Source: Marinimicrobium alkaliphilum
GTDB taxonomy: Bacteria; Pseudomonadota; Gammaproteobacteria; Pseudomonadales; Cellvibrionaceae
NCBI RefSeq assembly: GCF_003259155.1
Contig: NZ_QGMQ01000003.1
Location: 186,001-250,000, forward strand
Reading direction: 5' to 3'
DNA: 64,000 bases
Made by a program: the position numbers and the translations under genes. Below the pieces are notes generated by a model, which was not told the DNA's origin, did no database searches, and saw only the letters and a program-made list of their open reading frames with translations. The number at the start of each line of letters is the position of its first letter. Positions within the stretch are counted from its first letter, which is position 1. Positions 1-9,998 of this stretch are shown piece after piece.

Positions 1-864
1 GAGGATGTCACTTCCGATCTCACCCTGCAGCTGAGTGAGTTCAAAGTGGCGGACTGGTGGGAGATGGCCCACGATATTCCGCGCGCGATGAGCCAGCCAG
101 CTTTCGGTAACGTCACCGTTTTTGGCATCAACTTCGACCGCATCGGAGAGCACGAGTTGCGTCTGGATGAAATCGCCGTTGTGGGCGACTGGGTCACCAC
201 CGAAGACTGGTATTTGAGCATACTCGCGCTCTGGCTGAGCGGTGCGCTGTTTATGGCCTTTAACCGCCTCGCCTATCTGCACCGGCGCAACCGCCGCGAC
301 CTGCGCCGGATTCAGGAGCTGGCCCAGCTCAACATCCGTCTGGAAACGGACAAGGACCTGTACGAGAAGTTGGCTCAGCACGACGCTCTGACCGGCACCC
401 TGAATCGTCACGGCTTTAACCGGATTGTGCACGAGATACTGAGCCGCAATGATCGCGCGACCCACAGCCTGATCCTGATGGATATCGACCACTTCAAGGC
501 CATTAACGACAGCGCCGGCCACGACGCGGGGGACGATATCCTGCAGGAACTGACCCGGCTGATTGAGGCAAATATCCGTTCGAACGATTATCTGGGGCGT
601 TGGGGCGGTGAAGAGTTCATCATGTTCTGCGCTGGCAGCCCCCTCACCAACGCCTACCCACTGGCCGAAAAGCTGCGCATAGCGATCAACGACACGGCGT
701 TAACGCCGGACGGCAGCCCGTTAAGCGCCAGCTTTGGGGTGGCTGAATTTATTCCGGGAGAGCGCTTTGAAAGTGTCTTTCGGCGGGCGGACAAAGCGCT
801 CTACAAAGCCAAGCGCGAGGGCCGCAATCAGAGTGTCATTGCCACCACGACCGATCAGGACTGA
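1..864 (+). CDS. Membrane-bound diguanylate cyclase (GGDEF), 5' truncated by the window edge
   Basis: The frame is open from the first base, so the true start lies outside the window. The visible part begins with about 65 residues that look extracytoplasmic. One membrane segment follows (around nt 210-275, residues WYLSILALWLSGALF), then a basic, helical linker. A complete GGDEF domain covers roughly nt 380-840. The active-site motif is GGEEF at nt 604-618, and an RxxD inhibitory (I-site) motif (RSND) sits five residues upstream. The domain is therefore predicted to make c-di-GMP from two GTP and to be product-inhibited. The N-terminal sensor type cannot be assigned from this fragment. The gene converges with fadE, only 26 bases away. 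Confidence 0.9.
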   Translation, partial: EDVTSDLTLQLSEFKVADWWEMAHDIPRAMSQPAFGNVTVFGINFDRIGEHELRLDEIAVVGDWVTTEDWYLSILALWLSGALFMAFNRLAYLHRRNRRDLRRIQELAQLNIRLETDKDLYEKLAQHDALTGTLNRHGFNRIVHEILSRNDRATHSLILMDIDHFKAINDSAGHDAGDDILQELTRLIEANIRSNDYLGRWGGEEFIMFCAGSPLTNAYPLAEKLRIAINDTALTPDGSPLSASFGVAEFIPGERFESVFRRADKALYKAKREGRNQSVIATTTDQD

Positions 865-874
865 TCGGCCGTGG
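845..874. terminator. Hairpin between the GGDEF gene and fadE
   Basis: Arms 845-858 and 861-874 are complementary over 14 positions with one mismatch. The hairpin overlaps the stop codon of the first gene and lies between two convergent genes, which suits a bidirectional terminator. No T-run follows on either strand, so termination is only inferred. Confidence 0.4.
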
Positions 875-890
875 TGCGTTAACGATCCCT

Positions 891-3308
891 TTAAAGCTTG
901 TCGAAGGCATCGGTGATCAGGCAGTCATAACGGCGGGCATCGTACTCTTTGATCTTGTCGATCTCCTCCGCTTTAATCACCCCTTTCTCAGCCGCATCTT
1001 TCAGCCGCTCTTCCAGGGTATCGCCTTCCAGTTTGCCTTTGTTCTGGGCCTTGAGGAAATCGCCCCAGGCACTGCCCAGCGACAGTAGCAATTGATAAGT
1101 GCTCTCCACCCGCCCCGAAACATCGTCCGGATCGCGGTTGACATACACCAGCGGCGCGAAGGACTGACGGATGGGATTGTCCTCCATGATCAGGTCGCCG
1201 AGCTCCCGGATCAGATTATCGCTGGGTTTGCGGACAATACGACCGTAGGGAAAGGCCGCACACTGAATGGCCCTGGCCAGGAAGCGGGCCGGGAAGTTGG
1301 CGTAAAAGTCGTACAGTGCTTCCTGCGCCTTGTAGATGGCCAGATGCAGCGCGTACTCGGCATGCGCATCTTCCGCCCGGGTATGAGGATGGGCGGAGTG
1401 GTACTTGAGAATCGCCGTGGCGATAAAGAGCTGACTGTGCACATCGCCCAGACGCGCGGACAACAGCTCGCGCCGCTTCAGGTTGCCCCCCAACACACCC
1501 AGCGCCAGATCCGAGGTCACGGCAAAGGCCGCACTCAGCAGGTTGATGCGCTGGTACCAGCGGCGACTGAAGCCGTTGGCATTGACCGGGGTATCACTGA
1601 AGATCGCCCGGGTGAAGCCCAGAAACTTGGTCCGGGTCAGGTTACTGAACACATGCCCCATATGGCGGATGAACAGCCGATCGAACTCTTCCAGCCCGGC
1701 CTCCTGGTCTTCGGCCTGAATCGCCTGCAGCTCGTCAAACAGGTAGGGATGGCAACGCATGGCACCCTGACCAAAGATCATCAGTGAGCGGGTGAGGATG
1801 TTCGCCCCTTCCACGGTAATGGCCACCGGCACGCTGTGGTAGGCATAGATCATAAAGTTGCGCGGGCCCATCTGAATGGCGCGGCCACCGACGATATCCA
1901 TGCTGTGGTTGGTGAGGGTGCGGAACATTTCCGTGGCGTGGTATTTGGCCATGGCGGTCATTACTGAGGGCGCACCATCTTCCAGCCCCTTGGTCACCAG
2001 CTGACGCATGGCTTCAAGGGTGTAGGCACCGGCGGCGATTTGCGCGCTCGCCTCCTGCACCCCTTCGAACTTGCCGATCTCGGTGTTGAACTGGCGGCGA
2101 ATGCTGCTGTAGGCACCGACCAGGCGGTAGCAGACTTCGCTGCCCGCCGTGGCGAGCGCGGGCAGCGACACACCCCGCCCGGCACCCAAACATTCGATCA
2201 GCATGCGCCAGCCTTTACCGGCCATGGCCGCACCGCCAATCACCCAATCGATAGGGATAAATACGTCGCTGCCCTGAATCGGCCCGTTCATAAAGGGCGA
2301 GCCGGGGTTGTGCCGGCGTCCGATTTCAATGCCCGGGTGATTGGCAGGCAACAGTGCGCAGGTAATGCCGTAGTCGACTTTGTTTTTGTCACCCAGCAGG
2401 CCTTCCGGGTCACTGAGTTTAAACGCCAGCCCAACCACTGTAGCCACCGGCGCCAGGGTGATCCAGCGTTTGTTAAAGTTGAGGCGCAGGCCGATAACCT
2501 CCTTGCCCTCAAACTCGCCCTTGCAGACGATACCGGTATCCGGAATCGAGCCCGCGTCTGAGCCCGCTTCGGGGCCGGTCAAACCAAAACAGGGAATCTC
2601 GCTGCCGTCAGCCAGACCGGGGAGCCAGCGCTTCTTCTGATCCTCGGTGCCGTACTTCATCAGGAGTTCGCCAGGCCCGAGGGAGTTAGGCACCATGGCG
2701 GTCACAGCAGCGGTACTGGAGCGGCTGGCAATCTTACTCATCACCCGGCTCTGGGCGTAGGGGCTGAAATCGTGACCGCCAAATTCACGGGGAATGATCA
2801 GACCGAAGAAGCCTTTTTTCTTGAGGAACGCCCAGGCCTCTTCGGGCAGGTCTTTGCGGTGGTAGTTGATGTCCCACTCGTCGAGCATGCCACACAGCTC
2901 TTCGACCTCGTTGTCGAGGAAGGACTGCTCGGCTTCGGTCAACTGCGGCGTTTCGATATCCGCAAATTGCTGCCAGTTCGGACGGCCGACAAAGAGTTCT
3001 TTTTCCCACCAGGTGGTGCCGGACTCCAGCGCCTCGCGCTCGGTCACACTCATGCTGGGCATGGCTTTGCCGAGCATTTTCATCACCGGCGCCGACACCA
3101 GAGGCTTGCGCACCGCCGACCAGTTCAGGGTAATCAATACAAACGCCAGGGGCAGTACCAGCCACAGGGACAACAACACGGGGGCGGCTGTCAGTCCGAG
3201 TGCCAACCAGGCGCCGACGACCACCGCTGACCCCAGAGGTAAAGCCACCCCGCGATAGAGCAAAGCCCCAATTAACACCACAATAATGATGAGTGACAAC
3301 AACAGCAT
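891..3308 (-). CDS. fadE: Acyl-CoA dehydrogenase FadE
   Basis: Catalyses the first step of fatty-acid beta-oxidation, FAD-dependent oxidation of acyl-CoA to trans-2-enoyl-CoA. The product is about 805 residues, matching the long gammaproteobacterial FadE (E. coli 814) rather than the roughly 380-residue ordinary acyl-CoA dehydrogenases. Two or three hydrophobic segments occupy the first 60 residues (LLLSLIIIVVLIGALLY), so it is membrane-anchored. The acyl-CoA dehydrogenase fold follows from about residue 120, with flavin-binding segments such as CFGLTGPEAGSDAGS, then a FadE-type C-terminal extension. The ATG at 3308 is preferred over an in-frame TTG at 3323, because a GGGAG ribosome site lies 7 bases before the ATG. 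It appears monocistronic. Confidence 0.95.
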   Translation of the reverse strand: MLLLSLIIIVVLIGALLYRGVALPLGSAVVVGAWLALGLTAAPVLLSLWLVLPLAFVLITLNWSAVRKPLVSAPVMKMLGKAMPSMSVTEREALESGTTWWEKELFVGRPNWQQFADIETPQLTEAEQSFLDNEVEELCGMLDEWDINYHRKDLPEEAWAFLKKKGFFGLIIPREFGGHDFSPYAQSRVMSKIASRSSTAAVTAMVPNSLGPGELLMKYGTEDQKKRWLPGLADGSEIPCFGLTGPEAGSDAGSIPDTGIVCKGEFEGKEVIGLRLNFNKRWITLAPVATVVGLAFKLSDPEGLLGDKNKVDYGITCALLPANHPGIEIGRRHNPGSPFMNGPIQGSDVFIPIDWVIGGAAMAGKGWRMLIECLGAGRGVSLPALATAGSEVCYRLVGAYSSIRRQFNTEIGKFEGVQEASAQIAAGAYTLEAMRQLVTKGLEDGAPSVMTAMAKYHATEMFRTLTNHSMDIVGGRAIQMGPRNFMIYAYHSVPVAITVEGANILTRSLMIFGQGAMRCHPYLFDELQAIQAEDQEAGLEEFDRLFIRHMGHVFSNLTRTKFLGFTRAIFSDTPVNANGFSRRWYQRINLLSAAFAVTSDLALGVLGGNLKRRELLSARLGDVHSQLFIATAILKYHSAHPHTRAEDAHAEYALHLAIYKAQEALYDFYANFPARFLARAIQCAAFPYGRIVRKPSDNLIRELGDLIMEDNPIRQSFAPLVYVNRDPDDVSGRVESTYQLLLSLGSAWGDFLKAQNKGKLEGDTLEERLKDAAEKGVIKAEEIDKIKEYDARRYDCLITDAFDKL

Positions 3309-3445
3309 AGCGTTCTCCCGCAAAGACTCGGCCCACCGGGCCGGTTAAAATTCGATCACTGAATTTATCATGGCGCGACCGCCAGGCGCGCGCCCCCTAA
3401 CAATAGCCCAAAATCCCGCGCGCTGGGCGACAATTTTGCGCGCAC

Positions 3446-3466
3446 ACCCGCGCTACAAGCGCGGGT
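3446..3466 (-). terminator. Hairpin at the end of the ABC permease gene
   Basis: ACCCGCGC (3446-3453) and GCGCGGGT (3459-3466) form an 8-bp GC stem with a 5-base loop, overlapping the permease stop codon. The T-run after it on the minus strand is poor, so this is a possible terminator only. Confidence 0.35.
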
Positions 3467-4709
3467 TCAAACCATCGGAGAGTGCCCGACGATAACCCAC
3501 CCAGGCGGGTACCAGACCCACCACGCCCGCAAGCGCGACAATACCGCCGGCGATCCACAAGGTCTGATCCTGAAGCGGATTGAGGGCGATAAAGAGCCCA
3601 AACTCGCTCGCCAGCAGCGGCTGCGCCACCCACAATACAATACTCAGCAACACCGTACCGCCGATCACCCCCAGCAGCGCCAGCAGCAGTACCTCCAGCT
3701 CAATCAACCAGAACAGATAGCCACCACTGGCGCCCACGGCGCGTAAAATCGCCACCTCCCGCTGACGCTCCTTCATGGACGCGAGCAACATGGTGGCCAT
3801 GCCAATAAGCGAGGCCAACAACACCATAAAGGTAATGACGTAGAGCAGGTTTTCCACCATGGCCAGCATCTGCCACAACTCTGTCAGTGCCACGCCCGGC
3901 AAAATTGCCGTCAGCGGTTCCTGCCGGTAGTCGTTGATCTGGCGCTGCAGGGTAAAGGTCATGGCCCGGGAATTGAGGCCCACCATAAAGGCGGTGATGC
4001 TCTCGGGCGTCAGGTCCATGGCCCGCACCTGCTCCGGATCCGGTTGGGCGCCGCGCCGGGGCGCTCCGTCGCCCCAGCCAATATGAATGGCTTCGATACC
4101 CTCTAGGCTGACATGCACCGTGCGGTCCACCGGCGTGCCGGTAGGGGCGAGTATGCCCACCACCGTAAAGGGGTGATCCTCGTGCCGGGCAAAACTGACC
4201 GAGCCGGTACCGTGGGCGACCACGATCTCCCGCCCCAGGGTGTAGCCCAACTCGCGCGCCACCTGAGCACCGAGCACGGCGTCGTAAACATCGTCGAAGG
4301 CGCGACCCTCGGCAAAGCGCAATGGGTGGCGCTGGCCGTAGCGGTAGTGCTCGAAGTAATCGGTGGTGGTGCCCAGTACCCGGAAGCCCCGGTGCGAATC
4401 CCCGAGCGAGAGCGGTACCGTCCAGGCCACCGCCGGGTGTCCGGCAATCTCCTGATAGCTTTCCCAACTGATATTGTTGGTGGGGTTGCCCATACGAAAC
4501 ACGGCATAGAGCAGCAGGTTGAGTTGGCCGCTGCGCGCACCCACGATCAGGTCCGTGCCCGAGAGTGTCTGACTGAAACTGTCCCGGGCCTGATTGCGCA
4601 GGTGATCAATGCCGAGCAGCAGGAGCACGCTGATCATCAATGACACCAGGGTCAGGGCGGCGGTGGAGCGACGGTTCCATAAGCTTTGGCGGGCGAGCTT
4701 GAACAACAT
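3453..4709 (-). CDS. ABC transporter permease, FtsX/MacB-like
   Basis: A 418-residue inner-membrane permease with the FtsX/MacB layout. It has one N-terminal membrane helix (about residues 15-35), a large extracytoplasmic domain (about 40-280), then three C-terminal helices (about 285-410) joined by a loop with KERQREVAILRAVGASGG, the coupling segment typical of this family. The ATG overlaps the stop of the ATPase gene as TGATG, so the two are translationally coupled. With the divergent DUF3299 gene and the nearby DUF2796 gene, the set resembles P. aeruginosa PA4063-PA4066, reported as zinc-responsive. Such permeases usually move lipoproteins or peptides by mechanotransmission rather than passing metal through a channel. 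The substrate here is unknown. Confidence 0.85.
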   Translation of the reverse strand: MLFKLARQSLWNRRSTAALTLVSLMISVLLLLGIDHLRNQARDSFSQTLSGTDLIVGARSGQLNLLLYAVFRMGNPTNNISWESYQEIAGHPAVAWTVPLSLGDSHRGFRVLGTTTDYFEHYRYGQRHPLRFAEGRAFDDVYDAVLGAQVARELGYTLGREIVVAHGTGSVSFARHEDHPFTVVGILAPTGTPVDRTVHVSLEGIEAIHIGWGDGAPRRGAQPDPEQVRAMDLTPESITAFMVGLNSRAMTFTLQRQINDYRQEPLTAILPGVALTELWQMLAMVENLLYVITFMVLLASLIGMATMLLASMKERQREVAILRAVGASGGYLFWLIELEVLLLALLGVIGGTVLLSIVLWVAQPLLASEFGLFIALNPLQDQTLWIAGGIVALAGVVGLVPAWVGYRRALSDGLNPRL

Positions 4710-5416
4710 CAGGCCGTCTCCCCCTGGTGAACCAGTTCGCGCACATCCAGTGCTCGGGAAAAGTGCGGCTGCAGTGCCCGGTCGTGACTGACAAACACCA
4801 GAGTGGTGTTGTTGCGCGCGGCGCTGGCGAGCAGCAACTCGATAAAGGCATCGCGGGTGTCACTGTCGAGGGCGGACGTGGGTTCATCGGCGAGCAAAAT
4901 CTCCGGCTCGGCTACCAGCGCCCGGGCCACTGCCACCCGCTGCTGCTGGCCGACGCTCAAGGTTCGCGCCGGACGTGTGGCCAGTGCATCTTCCAGGCCC
5001 AGATGGGCAAGCAGCTCTCGAGCCCGCGCATGGCTTTCCGGTCCCGGCAGACGCGCAAAGTGCGCCGCCAACAGCACGTTGTCGAGCACGCTCAGGTAGG
5101 GAATGAGATTGAACTGTTGGAATACCACGCCGATATGCCGAGCCCGGAAACGATCGCGCTTGCGCCCGGAGAGGCGGTTGAGCTTTTCCCCCAGTAGGGT
5201 AATATCGCCGCTCTGGGGCAGGTTGACCCCTGCAAGCAGATTGAGCAGACTGGTTTTGCCCGAGCCCGACGGCCCGTAGAGGAACACCCGCTCTCCGCGG
5301 GCAATCGCGAGACTCTCGATACGCAACAGCGGCGGCGCCGAACGGCTCCAGCCAAAGCTCACATCCCGCAACGCAATCGCGGGTTCGGGAACGGAATTAC
5401 GCGCAGACTTGTCCAT
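4709..5416 (-). CDS. ABC transporter ATP-binding protein, MacB/LolD-like
   Basis: A 235-residue cytoplasmic ATPase that partners the FtsX-like permease. Walker A is GPSGSGKTS (about residue 49), the signature is LSVGQQQRVAVARAL (about 145) and Walker B is ILLADEPTSALD (about 168), followed by the switch histidine in FVSHD. All catalytic elements are intact. It starts 38 bases from the divergently transcribed DUF3299 gene, so both promoters share that gap or lie within the opposite coding region. I found no Zur-box-like sequence in the 38 bases. The assignment to a zinc-related function rests on context only. Confidence 0.88.
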   Translation of the reverse strand: MDKSARNSVPEPAIALRDVSFGWSRSAPPLLRIESLAIARGERVFLYGPSGSGKTSLLNLLAGVNLPQSGDITLLGEKLNRLSGRKRDRFRARHIGVVFQQFNLIPYLSVLDNVLLAAHFARLPGPESHARARELLAHLGLEDALATRPARTLSVGQQQRVAVARALVAEPEILLADEPTSALDSDTRDAFIELLLASAARNNTTLVFVSHDRALQPHFSRALDVRELVHQGETA

Positions 5417-5454
5417 ACACCATCAATCCGGGAAGACCACAGGAAGCCGCTACC

Positions 5455-6102
5455 ATGCCACAGCCCACCGCTTTTTTCACGGCAACACTGCTCATAGTGG
5501 GTATGCTTGTCAGTGGCTTGACCGCCAATGCCCAGGCAAATTCCCCACGCACCATTGAATGGACCGATTTGTTGCCTGAAGAAGACCTTGAGCTGCTGCT
5601 GAACATGCCGGCGGTAGATCACGGTGACTTGAGTGACGAGGAGCTGGCGGCCGATGTCCCGGCAGACGGCTTGCGCATGCCCGAAGATGACCTGACCGGG
5701 CAGATCGCCGGCGCCATTTCCCAGGCCATGAGCAGTGGCAGCGACAGCGGTGAGCGCACCTGGGAAGACGCGCTGGTTTCAACCAACGTGCGCGAGGAGT
5801 TCAACAACGCCGACATACGCATTCCCGGGTTTATCGTGCCCATAGAATTTGACGACACCATGCGTATTACGGAGTTTTTCCTGGTGCCCTACTTCGGCGC
5901 CTGCATCCATTTGCCACCACCACCGCCCAACCAGATCATTTACGTTAAACACGAGGCAGGCATGCACCTGGACGCCCTGTACACGCCTTTTTGGGTCACT
6001 GGCACGATAACGACGGACACGACGGAAAACGAGTTGGCGTTATCGGTGTACGCCATGACCGCCGATAGCGTGATCGAGTACGAAGAAACCTACGACGACT
6101 GA
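5455..6102 (+). CDS. DUF3299 family exported protein
   Basis: A 215-residue protein with an N-terminal signal peptide (LLIVGMLVSGLTANAQA), so periplasmic. The DUF3299 hallmark is clear around residues 120-165: a GFIVPIEFDD segment, then FFLVPYFGACIHLPPPPP followed by NQIIYV. The conserved cysteine and histidine in GACIH make metal binding plausible, but the biochemical function is unknown. Between signal and domain is an acidic low-complexity stretch. AGGAAG precedes the ATG. It is divergent from the ABC transporter pair, and its last 13 bases overlap the 3' end of the convergent cobW-like gene. In Pseudomonas a homologue sits with the same ABC genes. Confidence 0.85.
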   Translation: MPQPTAFFTATLLIVGMLVSGLTANAQANSPRTIEWTDLLPEEDLELLLNMPAVDHGDLSDEELAADVPADGLRMPEDDLTGQIAGAISQAMSSGSDSGERTWEDALVSTNVREEFNNADIRIPGFIVPIEFDDTMRITEFFLVPYFGACIHLPPPPPNQIIYVKHEAGMHLDALYTPFWVTGTITTDTTENELALSVYAMTADSVIEYEETYDD

Positions 6103-7082
6103 GCCAGGCGTAGGGCAAGCAGCTCGGATTCCAGTCTGGCGCCGTCAATGGGGTTGGGGTCGAGCAACTCCAGCCGACTGTCCAACGCTTCATCCAATCC
6201 GTTAACGCTGAGCACGCCCTGCTCGGCGTTAAAGCTGAAGACCCCCCGATCGGTAATCATCACCGCCTTGACGCGCTCGGCCGGCAGGCCCATAAGCCAG
6301 TGAAACATCGGCTCGTAGGCGAACGTCTGGGCCGGATCGAAAAGCCAGCCGCAGGAGTGATAGCCCCCGCCGCGCCCCTCTTTGCGGACAAAGTCCTCGT
6401 CCTCGGCGAGGGTCACGCCCGCCGGCACCGGGCGCGGCGGGGCCAGCGGATTATCGCCCCCAGGCTTGCCCGCGACGGGTCGACCGGGCAGGTCCAGCCA
6501 GTTTCGTGCGAACGCCCCTTGGGTCACCCGCTCGCTCCCGGCCTTGGGCGGATCGAAGCTCGCCAACAACTGATCGAACGCCTGCCAGTCCTCGCGCCCA
6601 CAGACGTCGGCCTTGTTGGCGATCACGACATCGGCCACCGCCAACTGGTCGCGAAAGGTCTGGTTTTCAGTGTAACGCGAGTCCGATAGCTTACGGGGGT
6701 CCACCAGGGTCAGCGTAGCCTGAAGCGACAAAACACCGGTGTAGTCCGGCCCACCCAGCAAACCCAGAATCTCCTGCGGGTGACCCAGACCTGTGGGTTC
6801 GATCAGAAGTCGATCCGGGCGCTCGCGCCCAATCAGCAGGTTGAGTGCAACCCGCAGAGGCACACCGGCGGCGCAGCAGATACAACCGCCCGGCACCTCT
6901 TTGATGCGCGCGCCTGAATCCGCGAGCAGTGCTCCGTCAAGGCCGATTTCGCCAAATTCATTAACCAGCACCGCCCACTGCTCCCCGGCGGGTGCCTGGG
7001 CGAGCAAATGGCGAATGGCCGTGGTTTTCCCGACACCGAGAAAGCCGGTGACGACATTGGTGGGTATTGCGGTATGGGTCAT
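6090..7082 (-). CDS. CobW/COG0523-family GTPase, second copy
   Basis: A 330-residue G3E-family GTPase. Walker A is GFLGVGKTT near the N-terminus (residues about 12-20). The metal-binding CxCC motif is present as GGCICC (about 65-70), and a guanine-specificity NKAD lies near residue 160. Family members bind zinc or cobalt and are proposed metallochaperones that insert metal into client proteins. It is the last gene of the dksA-zigA-DUF2796 run, 18 bases after the DUF2796 gene. It is only distantly similar to the 7810-9018 copy, so the two probably serve different clients. The C-terminal CobW_C-like part (about 220-320) lacks a long histidine run. Client unknown. Confidence 0.85.
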   Translation of the reverse strand: MTHTAIPTNVVTGFLGVGKTTAIRHLLAQAPAGEQWAVLVNEFGEIGLDGALLADSGARIKEVPGGCICCAAGVPLRVALNLLIGRERPDRLLIEPTGLGHPQEILGLLGGPDYTGVLSLQATLTLVDPRKLSDSRYTENQTFRDQLAVADVVIANKADVCGREDWQAFDQLLASFDPPKAGSERVTQGAFARNWLDLPGRPVAGKPGGDNPLAPPRPVPAGVTLAEDEDFVRKEGRGGGYHSCGWLFDPAQTFAYEPMFHWLMGLPAERVKAVMITDRGVFSFNAEQGVLSVNGLDEALDSRLELLDPNPIDGARLESELLALRLAQSS

Positions 7083-7100
7083 GGCAACCTGATGGATTCG

Positions 7101-7769
<669 letters not shown>

Positions 7770-7809
7770 TGTCGCTGCCCTCCGAAACAATCCATAGGCT
7801 TTTATTAGA

Positions 7810-9018
<1,209 letters not shown>

Positions 9019-9020
9019 GG

Positions 9021-9455
9021 CTAACCTCGTTGTTTGGCGTAGTTGCGTTCGCGTTGTTCCTGGCGGGTTTTCTCTTCGGCACTGAGCTCCGCCGTGGGCC
9101 GGAGTAACAGGCGCTGCAAACCGATGGGTTCACCGGTGACTTCACAGAAGCCGTAACTGCCGTCGTCGATTTTGGCAAAAGCGGTGTCGATTTTGCGCAG
9201 CAGAAAATACTGACGTTCGGCAATGCGCAGTCGCTGCCGGTTTTCCTCTTCCATGGCGGCCCGATCCAGTTCATCGGCCTCGGGCTCGGTGGCAGCGATA
9301 GCCTGTTTAACGGCTTCAATTGCCTCTTGGGTTTCCCGGCGCAAATCGTTCAGATAACGCTTGAAGAACGCCAATTGGCGCTCGTTCATATAGTCGTCTG
9401 CCGGCATTGCCAGTAGCGCCGCCTCGCTCAAGGGTTCCGAATTACTCTGGGGCAT
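9021..9455 (-). CDS. dksA2: DksA paralogue lacking the zinc finger (DksA2-like)
   Basis: A 144-residue DksA/TraR-family protein that binds in the RNA polymerase secondary channel and potentiates ppGpp. The coiled-coil tip motif DxxDxA is present (DELDRA, about residue 60). Canonical DksA has a CxxC...CxxC zinc site. Here the first pair reads C-E-V-T and the second S-A-E-E, leaving one of four cysteines. This matches the zinc-independent DksA2 class that replaces DksA when zinc is scarce. It is the first gene of the zigA operon. Its ATG lies 27 bases downstream of a Zur-box-like sequence on the minus strand, which supports zinc control. Confidence 0.92.
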   Translation of the reverse strand: MPQSNSEPLSEAALLAMPADDYMNERQLAFFKRYLNDLRRETQEAIEAVKQAIAATEPEADELDRAAMEEENRQRLRIAERQYFLLRKIDTAFAKIDDGSYGFCEVTGEPIGLQRLLLRPTAELSAEEKTRQEQRERNYAKQRG

Positions 9456-9481
9456 AGGATTTCCCGTCCTGAATATTTGAC

Positions 9482-9496
9482 GTTATAACATAACAT
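9482..9496. promoter_or_regulatory. Zur box upstream of the dksA2-zigA operon
   Basis: GTTATA-ACA-TAACAT matches the gammaproteobacterial Zur half-site pair GTTATA-N3-TAACAT. It begins 27 bases upstream of the dksA2-like start. The same 15-base pattern occurs at 22784-22798 between znuA and zur. Zur bound here with zinc would repress transcription of dksA2, zigA, the DUF2796 gene and cobW. Confidence 0.82.
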
Positions 9497-9566
9497 AAAC
9501 GGGAAGAATAACAAGTGCTGGCGACGCCGCTGGGCGCCGATACGATGGCGGGTCGTCAGGCGCGAC

Positions 9567-9998
9567 CTACAGGTAGACGACGTCCTTGTAATCCCGGGCC
9601 AGAATCGCCAACAAGCGATTCTGGGTGCCGGTATCAACGTCCCGACGATTCATGGCGGTGATCAGGTTTTCCACCAGGGCATTGAATTCGCTATCGGTGA
9701 AGTTGTGCCCTGAGTGCACGATACGCATGCTGTCCCCGGTGTACTGGCAGGGGCCGCCGGTGACACTGCACAGGTAAGTCTCCAGGCCCTGCTGGAAGCG
9801 CGCGATATTGAGCTCGCGAAAACGCTCAACGATGCGCTCGTCATTGGCAATTTCCACCAGCAGTTCGTACACGATCCCCTCGATACCGGCTTCGCCCCCC
9901 AGGCGCTGGTAGAGGCTGTCTTCGCCGCCCGGCAGTGAGGTGCAAGCTACCAGCCCGAGCGCGAGCACAGCCACGACCCCTTGTGTTAACCGCTTCAT
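9567..9998 (-). CDS. Group 1 truncated-hemoglobin-like lipoprotein
   Basis: The open frame runs to 10130, but the ATG at 9998 overlaps the stop of the upstream DUF3034 gene as TGATG and begins a signal sequence (VVAVLALGLVAC, a lipobox). The product is 143 residues, about 125 after processing. The mature part begins with LYQRLGGEAGIEGIV, the first-helix signature of group 1 truncated hemoglobins. It contains VHSGHNFTDSEF, where the heme-ligating proximal histidine is expected. Two extra cysteines (LCSVTGGPC) are unusual. An exported, lipid-anchored globin could bind O2, NO or CO at the envelope. It is the last gene of the c-di-GMP operon; ligand and role are unknown. Confidence 0.82.
   Translation of the reverse strand: MKRLTQGVVAVLALGLVACTSLPGGEDSLYQRLGGEAGIEGIVYELLVEIANDERIVERFRELNIARFQQGLETYLCSVTGGPCQYTGDSMRIVHSGHNFTDSEFNALVENLITAMNRRDVDTGTQNRLLAILARDYKDVVYL

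Noticed and set aside
5417-5454. A Zur box in the ABC / DUF3299 divergent gap
   Set aside because: Looked for because of the zinc context, but the 38 bases contain nothing like GTTATA or TAACAT.
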